Source of the DNA: Archegozetes longisetosus
Taxonomy: Eukaryota > Arthropoda > Arachnida > Sarcoptiformes > Trhypochthoniidae
Assembly: GCA_018873245.2 (NCBI GenBank)
Contig: JAEMBT020000004.1
Span: 914,573 to 978,572, forward strand
Reading direction: 5' to 3'
Length of the DNA stretch: 64,000 nt
Every line of letters begins with the position of its first letter. The first letter of the stretch is position 1. Shown one piece after another: positions 46,261 through 57,433 of the stretch. The notes below the pieces were generated by a model that did not search any database, was not told where the DNA came from, and saw nothing but the letters and a program-made list of their open reading frames with translations. The position numbers and the translations under genes were made by a program.

Positions 46261-48730
46261 CAATTAAAGTCCTGTTTATTCGTTATCGTGCTATCAATAT
46301 CCTAAACCTTGAAAACAAATATCCTAGAGAGTAGTTCCAGATATGAATTACTTTTGCGTCAGATCTGCATTAGTACACCTTTTTCTAATGCTCATAGAAT
46401 TTAAACTTCAAGTTTTATCATTATTTGCGTATTAGAACAATTATGAAATTAGAAAGTTTAAAATTAATACATAGATAAAAAATTTTATAATTTCATTCAG
46501 ACTTTAGCTTACTTAATAATCGAAATTCTATAAATTTTAATGTTCTAGGATATGAATAAAGTTTTGTCATATGTTGTCTTATTAGACTATAATTCGTATT
46601 AAACGTTTATTTGTTAAAAGTTTAAATATTTTCTGATTATGTCAGAGTTTTGGTAAACTTCGAGAAATTTTAATACAAGTTAATATTTTCTTACTATTAG
46701 TTCTCATTAAGTCCCATTAAGTTCTCATAATTAGTCATGTATTCGTATTATAGAAATCATAGTAACAAGCAGCTGTGGACACATTAAATATTAAGCCACA
46801 AATTACTTCTTAAATTAAGTGAGTTGGAATAAAGATCTCAAAACTCATAAGAATTTTTTTAAAGGGATAAATGAATCGATTGCACAATTATTGGTTATAT
46901 CTGCATGCCATATGTTTACTTTCATTTTACAATAACATTTAGTGTTATGAGATTAGTTTCATTTTTATCGAATACTTGATAGAATACTGATCTTAAAACA
47001 GATTCCGATTTCTAGATAAAGAATTGTACTTCTAGAAAAAACTGGATCTACCGGAATTTCAGTGATAATAATTCATGTGATCTAAACTTAATCAAACATC
47101 CTGCACTATCACCTCCAAAAGTCTTTGTAAAAATTCAAATTTCGCAGAAAATTATAGCCGGAATTTTGAGAGAGTGCCATAAAATTCACTATCACAAAAT
47201 ATTATCTTATGGATGCATACTGTCATTACTATAAACATTTTAGAGTTAAAAATTAGTTTTATTTCAATCATATCTCTTTCCATTAAATTTTGGCGCAGAG
47301 TTTAACAAAGACTTTTGGACGTGATAGTACATGTAAAAATGGCTTAAAAGTTATATTATTATTAATATATTCTACTGGTCATCATTTGCTTAGTTAAATA
47401 GATCAGTACTAGTGAAAAGCATTCTATTCCAAACCTGATTATTGTACTAATTATCATATTATCAACTTCAGGTTTTTGTTTTTTGCAGATCTTCGGATAG
47501 GTTTTTACAATTCCTAGAAGTAACTTATGTTTGTTCGGAATATCCTAAAATAGCATTTAAAAAATTGTTCAATATTTATATTTAAAATAGAAAAATTCAA
47601 ATCTGTTTATTAAAAGCTCTCAAAAACGAAATTATTTTGTTACTGAACGTCGATGGTCAGGCTTAGATTTGACGATAGAAATCAGGTGAATTGATTACTA
47701 GACAATAGAGAAGGTTTTCTAGGAATTTATTCTATTGCTTCACTAGTTGTATAGATTAACAGTCAGCACCTTAGAAAGCCTATTGTACAAATTAAAAATC
47801 CTAGAATATTAAGAGTGTTAAGTTTTAAATTGATCTCTTCCGATTAGAACATTTAGGAAAAGTGAGAACAAAAACATTACATATTAAAAATATATATAAT
47901 TTCACATGGAATTTTCCTCAATATCGGTTTTTATAATAGACTCTGTTCTGGGTATAAAGTATTTTTAGAGTACTTATTGATAACAAAATATATTTTCGTT
48001 ATCCTCGTAACGAACTTAAAAGCAATATTTCTAGAAGAGAGCTTAGTTGCAATAGGGCTAACTAAATTCATACTTTGATTTCTCAATTTACTGGCTATTT
48101 ATACTACATACTGAGTTGAATCTGACCTAAAAGTCAGTTCACAACTCTATTCAACTTAAATCGAGTCACTTTTTGTACTTTTGCAACTCTTGCTTCGAGT
48201 TGACATATATTTTGTTATATATTTAAGATTTGTACAAACATAACTAATAGTAACTTTTAGGTGTTGTTCTTAGTGGTTGGTAGGGCTGACTCAGTTCCTG
48301 CCTAATCATTAACTTATTTACTAGTACTGAATAAATAGTTTTAGTGCCTAATAATTCACTAATCTGGAGAAACGAGCCTGAACCCCAAATACGCCCTCCA
48401 GGCCCACCACAATACTTTGAGAGTTATTGAGTCTAGTTGAAGGAACACTTCTGACTATTTTAAGTCATTTTGTCAAAAATCAATAACTATTTGGAATGAA
48501 ATCAACTGCATTCGTTATTATTATCTGTTACTTGAAATTGATTTATTATTAAAAAATATAGCTCGAAATAACAAAAGATATAATGAAATATCGAGATATT
48601 TAAAAAAGATATAAAACTTTCAAAGTATAACATCCAAAGTACAAAATGATATCAAAATTTTATTTAATTTGAGTCTAAAGATTAAGGATCTGTGAAAATA
48701 TTTAGTTGAGTATAGAAGAGCTCGTTTGTG
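46261..48730. other. AT-rich intergenic DNA
   Basis: No gene is seen. A short GC-richer patch at 48260-48420 might be a MITE scrap, but ends are not clear. It separates two divergently oriented repeat-protein loci. Confidence 0.35.
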
Positions 48731-49101
48731 TTTATAAATAAATCTTCAATAATCCAAGTTTCTATTACTAAAAATTCTTGAATAACAAGAAATAAACACT
48801 TTAGAAACAAAACTTTAAAACAGCAATATGAACATTTAAATTTTTGGTCTATTGTTCGTCCGCGCTAGTATTAAATATACACAAAGTGAAAAAACTGTGG
48901 AAACGCTCAAAAAAATCTAAAGTTGAGACTTTGAAGTCAAATAAGTTTGTCATTTCTGAACCGATTTTAATCAAATTAGGCTTATTTTGAATATTGTTTA
49001 TCGATCTTTAAAATGATATAAAAAACTCCGATATCGGACTAAAACGTTGGTCAGAATTAAAGATTAAGTAAATCAATACCTAATTTTAGCGGCAATAATT
49101 G

Positions 49102-49615
49102 AGTTAACGCTAACGAATTGCGCAGTTTGTGCTCGAATTGACGTGTAGTTGTGTTCGAAAGGCTTTGAATATTAAGATAAGGTTATTATCTTGTGAGAGT
49201 GGATTTTTATATAGCGAAATAACAGCTCAGACTTTAACAATTAACAATCTTTATTAAAATATAAACTGAATGATAATACATAAAGATTTAAATGTATCGC
49301 ACAGAGCCTAAGCTCTCTTGCACTCTCGTACTAACTCACTTAATTTTCGAGTTATAATTTTAAGAAAAGTTATTCCTAAAAAGGGATGTTCAAGCATTCC
49401 AGTATTAGATTCCCATAACAATTAATTTCCTATTGTAATTAAATTAGAATAAGAATTTGCTTTTACAATTAGAGCGAACTAAACAAAACCTTTTATAGTC
49501 ATAACGAAATAAGAGTTTTACTTTCATTCTCATAACAAATAGAAAGTTTACAAAACAAATTAAAATACTTTTTGTTTTAATATAACAATCTTATAAATAA
49601 ACACTAATTATCACC
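49102..49615. mobile_element. Probable solo LTR in the 5' part of the Tc1 element
   Basis: A 514-base block starting AGTTAACG is flanked by AATTG on both sides (49097-49101 and 49616-49620). It includes a TATA-like TTTTATATAGC (49207) and an LTR-like region near 49250. Removing it restores a normal-length Tc1 element and brings the transposase start near the TIR. The AGTTAAC start recalls gypsy-type LTRs. The ends are inferred. Confidence 0.4.
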
Positions 49616-49671
49616 AATTGATCCAAACATTGATACGCTATGGCGAGTTCTCAGAGTCCGAAAGACTCTTA

Positions 49672-50652
49672 ATGTATAAAATGAGAATTGAAGATAAGAT
49701 GTCTTACCAAACGATCGCTGACCACTTCGGTTGCACTAAATCGGGTGTTTGGAAGACAATCGAGAAGATTAAGACCTTCGGAACCGCTCAAAATCTGTAC
49801 AGAAGTGGGCGAAAGCGTTGTACCTCTCGACGCACTGATTGGTTAATCAATCGTTTGGTTATTAAAGACCGAAAACTAACCGCTGATGAGGTTCGAGATC
49901 AGGTGCACACACCTAAAAAGTCATTGTCTGTTCGAACAGTTAGAAACAGAATAAAAGAAAACAAATTCTTTAGTGGATTCGCTACTAAAAAGCCTATGAT
50001 TAGTAAACAGGATCGAATCAAGAGACTGGCATTTGCTCTGAAGTACAAGAAGATGGCATTGTCTTATTGGCGAAGAGTTTTATGGTCTGATGAGTCTAAG
50101 TTTGAGCTCAAGAACTCGAAAAGACGAGTCAGAGTCTTTAAGAAAAGAGGAGAAGGTCTGCAGAGATCCACAACAAACCCGACCACAAAACATCAGAAGT
50201 CAATACTGGTTTGGGGATGTTTTGCCGCCTCCGGAGTCGGGTGTGTTACTGATATTCCGTCCACAATGGATACCAAAGTCTATGTTGACATTCTGGACAA
50301 GAATCTGTTCCAATCGGCCGAAGAGTTAGGAATTAAGGACGACTTTATATTTCAATCCGATAACCATCCCAGACATACCTCTCGATTAGCTAAGAAATGG
50401 ATCGCCGAAAACAATGTCGAAACTCTCGAATGGCCGCCACAGAGCCCAGACCTCAACTCCATTGAACATCTCTGGGACTATTTGGATAAATCGGCGCCAA
50501 AGTCTGCCCGGGAAGACATCGGAGTCTTTAGACAATCACTTTTTGATGTTTGGAAGACCATTCCTCAGGAGTACATCGATAGTCTTGTGGACAGCATACC
50601 GAAGCGACTGCAGAAATTCATTGATGCAAAAGGAAGCAACACTTGTTATTAA
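49672..50652 (+). CDS. Tc1-family transposase, open reading frame intact
   Basis: From the first ATG (49672) 326 codons are open; the frame is also open upstream to at least 49618. The N-terminus has a helix-turn-helix (MSYQTIADHFGCTKSGVWKT) and a second DNA-binding part with an SGRKRCTS linker. Catalytic residues are in WSDESKFE, FQSDNHPRHTS and PDLNSIEHLW, with 34 residues between second Asp and Glu (DD34E). All three are present and there is no stop. The enzyme would cut and paste at TA. Codons before 49672 look coding (YGEFSESERLL), so the true start may have been lost with the upstream insertion. Activity is uncertain. Confidence 0.9.
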   Translation: MYKMRIEDKMSYQTIADHFGCTKSGVWKTIEKIKTFGTAQNLYRSGRKRCTSRRTDWLINRLVIKDRKLTADEVRDQVHTPKKSLSVRTVRNRIKENKFFSGFATKKPMISKQDRIKRLAFALKYKKMALSYWRRVLWSDESKFELKNSKRRVRVFKKRGEGLQRSTTNPTTKHQKSILVWGCFAASGVGCVTDIPSTMDTKVYVDILDKNLFQSAEELGIKDDFIFQSDNHPRHTSRLAKKWIAENNVETLEWPPQSPDLNSIEHLWDYLDKSAPKSAREDIGVFRQSLFDVWKTIPQEYIDSLVDSIPKRLQKFIDAKGSNTCY

Positions 50653-50929
50653 TCTCTAGATTAAAACTATTTTCTTTATTTTTCCGAAATGTTCACTCAT
50701 TTACTGCCGCTTTGAAAACACTTATTGCTTTATTTGATCCCAACTTATAAAGAACCCTCCAATTAAGTTCAATATCTATTTGTATTACATTAAAGATCGA
50801 TAAATAATTTTCAAAATAAGCCTAATTTGATTAAAATCGGTTCAGAGATGACAAACTTATTTGACTTCAAAGTCTCAACTTTAGGCTTTTTTTGAGCGTT
50901 TCCACAGTTTTTTCACTTTGTGTATATTA

Positions 50930-52873
50930 AAGTGAAACCTGTGAAGGCGTACACCTGAGTAATGAGTACACCTGTTTATGGAATACAACTTATGAAACGT
51001 CCCTCTGTTTTTCTCATTATAAAAACACTGAACAAGAAGTACACCTGTATAACGCATACGCGTACAGTATATAAAAATCCTTTCAGTATGAGTAAAATCT
51101 GTATGAGGCCAACACGTCTAGTTGCACGTGTCTTGAAATTCGAGTACAATCACTATAGTCTGATTTTAATATTCAAAACTCTTTAATTATATTTTAAAGT
51201 GTAATCATATCAGTCACTATGACTAGTCAAAAAGTTAACGCTCTTTCTCTGAAAGAAAAGGTAAAGCTGATCAAAATGAAAGAAAAACAACCGAAACTAA
51301 GTTTAAGAGACATTGCATTGATATTTAAATGTGGTCACACTCAAGTTGGCAATACTCTAAGAAGGAAGAAGCTATACTCAAAGAATATGAAGAAAATAAG
51401 TGCAGACTACGAAAATGTTTAAAGAAGTCAATCTCAAATGATCAAATAAACGACTTGACATGGGAATGGTTTTGCAAGGCGAGAGCTAAAGTGATACCCA
51501 TTTCTGGTCCTGTTCTTGAGACGAAGGCTAGGATGTTTGCAGATTCTCTTGGAGTAGAAAAGTTCGGTGCCTCAAATGGTTGGCTCGAGTCCTTTACAAA
51601 GAGAAACAACATTGGATTCAATGTTTTGTCAGGCGAAGGCCGTGATGTAGACGAAAGCATAGTTAGTGATTGGAATAAAATACTACAAGAGGTCTGTGAG
51701 GGTTATCCCCCGAAGATGTATTTAACTTAGATAAAACGGGATGATTTTGGAGAGCTCTCCCAAGGGAGTCTCTTACAGTTAAAGATGAAGCATGTCAAGG
51801 TGGCAAACAATCAAATGAAAGAATTACCATCCTCTTATGCATGAATTCAATAGATACTGAAAAAAAAATGTTAGTAATCGGTAAGTCAGAAATTCCTCGA
51901 GCATTTAAGGGATGGCCACAAGAGAAGAGGCCTATTGAATACAAAAGCAATAAGAAAGCGTTGATGACGAGTAGGATCTTCGAAGACTGGCTCTTAATTT
52001 GGGATCAAAAGCTCAAGAAAAATAACAGACAAGTTTTGCTATTCCTTGACAACGCTCATTGTCATCCAAGCGTTAATCTAGAAATGATCAAATTAAGGTT
52101 CTTTCCTGATAATACTACGTCTCATACCCAACCTCTAGATCAAGGGGTTATCAAAAGATTCAAATGTTATTACCGCAGACGTATCGTGGAGCGAGTTATT
52201 GGTTACATTGACGACGATTGTATGGCCTGTGAAATTGCTCGAAATGTTAACATAAAGGACGCATGCATATAGTTGGCCGGGGCATGGAAGGAACTTAAAC
52301 CTTCAATTAAAAACTGCTTTAGAAAAGAAGAGTTTTTGTCACTTGTCAAGGAAGAAGTTGAGACTGAATTGGAAGTAGACGATTGTAGTAAAATTTTTGA
52401 GAGCATTGCGGTTAGCGGCGAAATTGAAGAAGTAGCTGTAGAAGATTATATAAATTTTGATAATAATCTGGCAACTTTTGAAAATATAGATGATGACTTT
52501 GGGAAAATTATGCTTCAAAGCTTTAGTAAAGACCAACTTGAGATCGATGTTGAATCGGAGGAAGATGAAGATATTGAAGAACCGCAACAAACTGAAAACA
52601 CAACTTTGATGGGAGCTCTAGAAGCCATACGATACCTCAAACAGTTCGCCGTTAATAGGGAACTAAGTCACTTCTATGATAAGATTTAGAATATTTACTG
52701 TGATTTTGATAAAACAGCTTTACAATTACATAAAGGTCTTAAACAAAAGCTTGTAACTGACTATTTTGATAAACAATAAAAGTTTAAACTCCAGCCTGTA
52801 TAAAGAGTACACTCGTGTATGGCGTACAGTATTTTTCGGTCCGTTGAGTGTAGGCTTAATACAGGTTTCACTG
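50930..52873 (+). mobile_element. pogo/Tigger-type transposon
   Basis: Ends AAGTGAAACCTGT and the complement of ACAGGTTTCACTG form the TIR, with TA at 50928-50929 and 52874-52875. Subterminal 'GGCGTACA' and 'GAGTACAC' words occur near both ends. It starts five bases after the Tc1 element and encodes a decayed pogo transposase. Confidence 0.85.
51219..52689 (+). pseudogene. pogo/Tigger transposase, frameshifted
   Basis: The N-terminus (51219-51422) is a CENP-B/psq-type helix-turn-helix (LSLRDIALIFKCGHTQVGNT). The next frame (51329-51730) has the second DNA-binding part (GASNGWLESFTKRNNIG). The first catalytic Asp is in VFNLDKTG, just before a stop. The second is in LLFLDNAHCHPS and the third in QPLDQGVIKRF (51841-52272). 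A stop at 52270 and two frameshifts break the gene; an acidic C-terminal region follows to 52689. Confidence 0.85.
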
Positions 52874-53084
52874 TATTTCTGAATATTTTGAATTTTATCA
52901 AATGACTGATCTTGATTTATTATTACAGACTCGGAATCGCTTAGTATCTCAGTTGTCAAACATGATGCTAAGGATAATCTGATGAAGAGCGCCGAAAATT
53001 TGAAGAAATTAGTTGCTAATAAAACTGCTAAACTCAAAGGTCAAGGAAAAATTTTGTTGGCTTAAAGTCTATAAAAGGCCAAAA

Positions 53085-54262
53085 AGAAGTAGGGTAGGAT
53101 AAGGTCAAGTTGTTTTAATCTAATAATCAACATCACTATTTCGTAGTATTTCCTGTTCTTCACCAACCATATTCGGGAAAAATGTCAAAAGTGACTTGAG
53201 GCGGAGTTACGAAGTTTTACAAAAATTTTACTGAAGGGTCTATGGACAAAAAATGAATTTCAAAAAGTAATTTAACTCCTTTACCCACCTTCAAACTTAA
53301 TGAAATTTACAACAAAGATAAACACTAGAGTAATGATATTTTTCACAAAGTATCAAAGTAGGGCAGCCCCATTTATTGAAACAAAATAAAAATAATTAGG
53401 CTCTCCATGAATTACGTTATAAATTAATATTAAGTCATATATAAGTGTACGTACATGTTATTTATGTTAGACCAAGAAGTATAAAAACATTGGAGTTAAA
53501 AGACATTTATGATTCTTTGGTTTTTAAATAAAGCGTGGTATAGTAGTCAGAGTGCATACTAATGAACCATCTATACGATGATGGCAGTGAATCTATAAGT
53601 GGATGGGTATGTAGATGCAAGAATGGTAGTAGAAAATTTGGGACCTGTTCTCATGTATCAAGTGTACTATGGTACCTTGAATATGCGCAACACCAAGGAA
53701 TAGTACCATGCGTTGTTCATCATCATATAGACATCTTCGATCCTTCGGATATAGATGGTGATGAATGAAAAGGGGTTGATTTAACAGAATTAGGAATGAG
53801 AGGCACGGCGCCATACCCCCTTTTTATCAATTTAAATTTCTATTAGCCATATACATTTACGAATTGTTTCAATTACGTTATTTTTCACTCTATTCCATTT
53901 ATAGATGGCGATGATATAAAATAAACCTTCGTTAATGGTGAATTCTTTAACCGCTCGAAACGCCCCCTACCTATTCTTGCACTACTTTAATATTTCGTGG
54001 AAAATAGAATTACTCTAGTGTCTATCTTTGTTGTAAATTTCATTAAGTTTGAAGATGGAAAAACGGGTTAAATTAATTTTTTGAAATTTATCTTTCGTCT
54101 ATAGATCCTTCAGTAAGATTTTTTTGTAAAGAATCCATAACTCCATCTCCAGTCACTTTTGAAATTTTTCCCTAATATGGTTGATGAGGAACAGGGAATA
54201 CTACGAAGTAGTGGTGTTGATTATTAAATTAAAGCAATTTGACCTTATCCCACCCTACTTCT
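53085..54262 (+). mobile_element. Long-TIR element with a SWIM-type ORF
   Basis: TIRs of about 270 bases begin AGAAGTAGGGTAGGATAAGG and are mirrored at the right end (..CCTTATCCCACCCTACTTCT). The 1178-base insert cuts exon 2 of the repeat-protein pseudogene. The only coding part is the SWIM-type ORF in the middle. No catalytic domain remains, so it is a deleted derivative. The superfamily cannot be fixed from the TIR alone. Confidence 0.8.
53562..53768 (+). CDS. SWIM-type zinc-finger fragment of a transposase
   Basis: The 68-codon frame contains GWVCRCKNGSRKFGTCSHVS then SVLWYLEYAQHQG. The C-x-C ... C-x-H spacing fits a SWIM zinc finger. From memory, the 'CSH-VLWYL-YARH' style is found at the C-terminus of DDE_Tnp_4-type transposases of invertebrate DNA transposons. 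Here it stands alone inside a long-TIR element. A relic of the same kind is at 62066-62266. Confidence 0.5.
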   Translation: MNHLYDDGSESISGWVCRCKNGSRKFGTCSHVSSVLWYLEYAQHQGIVPCVVHHHIDIFDPSDIDGDE

Positions 54263-54499
54263 TTTGTTATCAATTTTGAAACTCAACTTAAGAACTTGAA
54301 CCCAGCCACAGAATTGAGTAGAACGATATTGGGTGTTTTAAAGATGTTATTGAAAAAGCAGAACAAACTCTTGATACTGAGATCAATAATTTATCGAATA
54401 GTTTCTAAATCGAATTTTCGTCAATTTTATGCAATTCCTATTATTATCTTTCGAAAATTTATGGGTTTGAGAATGTTCTCAATATTACAGTAACACTTT

Positions 54500-55420
54500 T
54501 ATTTATAAATTAATAATATATTCCTCCCTTATCCAAATGTACTTCTTCCACCTCTTCTTCAACTCTTTGATCCCCCGAGAAAAGAAGTCGATGTCGAGCC
54601 CTTCTTACCATACTCCACAGCTGACCCAATCTCTTCTGACTGAAAATGTTTCCCCGGATCTCCTTTTTCAGTGGCCCAAACAGATGATAGTCAGAGGGGG
54701 CCATATGTGGAGAATAGAACGGGTGGTTAATCAATTCAAAGCCGCAATCACTGATAGTAGTCTTTGAAACTCTTGCAGTATGCTGTCTCGCGTTGTTGTG
54801 CAAAAGCAGCACACTTAGCCAGTTTCCCTCTCCATTTCTCTTTGATGGCCGCGCGTAATTTAAGGATCGGTTGAGAATAATAGGCGCCAGTAACGGTAGC
54901 ACCAAGTGGTAAGTAGTCCACCATTATTATCCCTTTTGAGTCCCAGAAGATTGTGGCCATAACTTTCAAAGTGGATCTACTGGTTTTAACTTTTTATGGG
55001 TTGGACTGGTTTTGTGCTTGCACTTCTTTGTGGTTTGCTTGGTTTCTGGTTCATAAAAATAAATCTATGTTTCATCTCCAATAACCAAATAATCCTCAAA
55101 TTCTTCAGGACCTTCATGATAAAGCGCAAGAGAGTGCTTCGTCATCTGAACGCTTAAGTTTTTTTCCTGCTTTCAACAGTTTTAATGTTTTCATCAGTGA
55201 CTGCTGTTAAAGGCCTTCCACTTCTCGGGTCGTCTTCGAGTGATATTCTCCCGCCTCGGAACTCCGCTAACCACATCTGAACAATTGGTTTTGAAGGGCA
55301 GTTATCTCCTTACACATTTTTCATCCTTAGATGAATATTTTTCGACCCTTCGTCTTCTTTGATCAAGAATTCAATGACAGCTCTGTGTTCAAGATTTGCA
55401 AACAATTAGCAATTTGACTA
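54500..55420 (-). pseudogene. mariner transposase relic with a lost catalytic Asp
   Basis: The minus strand from about 55400 to 54510 carries a decayed N-terminus (helix-turn-helix and linker, full of stops), then KVMATIFWDSKGIIMVDYLP, then LLLHNNARQHTARVSK and YSPHMAPSDYHLFGPLK. In the second catalytic motif the usual HDNARPH reads HNNARQH, so Asp is replaced by Asn. The third Asp (APSDYHLF) is kept 34 residues on. Clear TIRs were not found. Confidence 0.8.
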
Positions 55421-55424
55421 CTAT

Positions 55425-56379
55425 TGCTAAGCACCCAGATGAGAGGCAAGTTTTAAATTTTATCATGATATTAGGGGATATCATATTCTATAACAATAAT
55501 GAAATTTTTATTCTTAGACCTCTGAAACTATTCAAAACCCATAACTTTTCGAAAGATCCTAATATTTAAACAGCTTATATCAACTTATCTTAATTTAATT
55601 AACTCTAGACTTATTTTTTAATATTAAAGTTGCCCAAATTCTACTTAGAGTTCAAAGAATTCATCATTTAAATTCTTGCTTTTACAAACTCATTTCAAAC
55701 TTTAAATTAAACAATAGAACAATTTTTAAGCAGTCAGCTACTTGAAATTATAATCTAAATAACACTGCTTGTGTTGCATGTAAAGTCGGCTCAAATTTAT
55801 TGTTTATACTAAGCACCTTTGTGTGCCAAAATTTTAGAGGTCACTAATATATTTAAATTGCATTTGCATACATTAAAGCTTTATGGATAAATCGTAGAAC
55901 TTTAATAATATCAATGACTCAATTACATAATAGATTTCATGTGTTCATTCAATGTTTAAAATTAAAATCTCAATAAAATCGATCGTTTATGTAATTCTCT
56001 TTAGATTCTCTTTTGTTTATTCAATGGTTAATAACAGGTAACCATTTAACTTAGCATCTCATACTTTTGTGACGAACAGTGACTGTCGACTATCGTTGAC
56101 TATCATTGACTCAATCATTGACTCTATCGGTCACTCTATCATTCACTTTAACTGGGCTTTAGTAAGGTATTAGTTTTGATCAATTTTTAAGATATAAAAG
56201 GCTTGTGTAAATACATTTTTAACTCAGTATTAATAAAGACTTTGTTGAGAACATGTCTTTTTACAACTAAACATATCTGATAGCAAGATTGCTTGACAAG
56301 CAATTTCTACCAGATATCCGTTTCGTCTCCAAGCTTATATTTACTCGTAGTGTCAAAAATAAAAATAAAAACATACAAT

Positions 56380-56380
<1 letters not shown>
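55425..56380. other. AT-rich spacer
   Basis: No gene or TE end is seen. Several short 'ATTGACTC' words cluster at 56090-56150. Confidence 0.35.
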
Positions 56381-56381
<1 letters not shown>

Positions 56382-56445
<64 letters not shown>

Positions 56446-56487
56446 TACATACATACATACATACATACATACATACACGCACGTACG
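56382..56487. repeat. (CA)n(CATA)n microsatellite
   Basis: About 30 CA units followed by about nine CATA units, then a degenerate CGCACGTACGCA end. Apparent reading frames across it are artefacts. Confidence 0.95.
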
Positions 56488-56553
56488 CACACAAATTTAA
56501 TTATAACCTTTAGTTTAACAAATAGATATAAACAAATAAAAAACTTTAAATGC

Positions 56554-56652
56554 TTTGACCATTAGATGGTCAAAGTAACAGAACTATAATACATAAACAA
56601 ATAGAAACTTTGGATACTTTGACCATTGGATGGTCAAAGTAACAAAACTGTT
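56554..56652. repeat. Two direct copies of a palindromic word
   Basis: CTTTGACCATTRGATGGTCAAAG, itself a palindrome, occurs at about 56554-56577 and 56618-56640, each followed by TAACARAACT. Such spaced dyads may be binding sites; they lie just upstream of the LTR-like region. Confidence 0.6.
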
Positions 56653-56668
56653 TACGAATACTTTGGAC

Positions 56669-56934
56669 TGTCTGTGAAAAATTATGAAAGGCTTCTCGGT
56701 GGGAAAATGCTAGACACCTGGGTATATAAAGTTGACTGAAATAACCTAAGAATAACTCCTTCTTTTGCAGTAGCAAAGTAAAGTTGTGCTCCTGATCGTG
56801 AAAACTTTAAAAGAAAAAGTTTTGTTAAATATATGTATTTTTTGTGAATTTTAATTTAAAATAAGACAAAAACTTTATTGTGTATTTGATTAATTATATT
56901 TTTTTTCAAAAAAAACGTCCCAACACAATCTGCA
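56669..56934 (+). mobile_element. Candidate 5' LTR with primer binding site
   Basis: The segment begins TGTCTGTG and ends CTGCA, and is followed directly by TGGTACCAGGAACACC (56935), which has the form of a tRNA-primed binding site. It holds a TATA box (GGTATATAAAG at 56721). No gag or pol follows before the hAT MITE at 57434. The alternative is a cellular promoter and first exon (ATG 56934, donor GTAAGT at 56966). Confidence 0.4.
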
Positions 56935-57433
56935 TGGTACCAGGAACACCGAATCAAGACAAGCAGTAAGTAGCGTTATTTTTTTAAAAATAAACTTTAA
57001 CACGCATATATACTGCAAATTAATATCCTCAGACTGGAATTTAATCGATTCTTAGACTCAACACTTGATTTCCAGTGTGTGGGGTTTAAAAACGATCCCA
57101 AAAAATTTTCTCACGTGAAGAATAAACGTGACAGTAGACAATAAGTTGTGTCTTCATTCCACCGATAAAATCAATTAGTGGTTTGCCGGTTATTAGCCCT
57201 TTTGATTCGCGTCTTAGGCCCAACAAAATCGCTTCACTTTAAGAGTTTATGAAACCTATCCTTTATGCATCCGCTCATTTATTGGCTTAACTTTATTCTC
57301 AAGCTCTCAAATCGAACAATACTTTTTAAACTGGCGGTACCTGTTTACCTGTTTACTTAGGACATTAAAAGTCAAGTCTCTGTGACTGTTGAGATGATAT
57401 ACTGTATTGGTAACACTGATCATGATCTCTGGG

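Larger units (their letters stand above)
48878..50924 (+). mobile_element. Tc1-type transposon with long TIRs
   Basis: TIRs of about 150-160 bases begin CACAAAGTGAAAAAACTGTG (48880) and end CACTTTGTG (50922). TA-TA stands on both sides. The inner TIR segment with GATTTTAATCAAATTAGGCT is nearly perfect. It encodes an open transposase and lies in the intron of the repeat-protein pseudogene. Its total of about 2.05 kb includes a probable 514-base LTR; without that it is the usual 1.5 kb. Confidence 0.9.
48828..54408 (+). pseudogene. Repeat-protein paralog, shattered by transposons
   Basis: Exon 1 (48828-48867) reads ATG AAC ATT TAA then IFGLLFV, the same signal peptide as the gene at 46177 (IFGLLFL) but with a stop at codon 4. 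It ends in phase 1 at a GT, as in the paralogs. Exon 2 starts at 52929 after TTATTACAG and encodes SESLSISVVKHDAKDNLMKS, aligned with SESLSVSVFKRDVKDDLLKN. It is cut at about 53084 by an insertion and resumes at about 54265 (VINFETQLKNLNPATEL). After a frameshift it ends AEQTLDTEINNLSNSF-stop, against AEQTLETEIKNLSGSF in the intact gene. It has one domain only. Tc1 and pogo elements fill its intron. Confidence 0.85.

Noticed and set aside
56267..56565. Open frames on both strands across the CA/CATA repeat
   Set aside because: They are low-complexity translations of a microsatellite (His-Thr or Cys-Val runs), not genes.
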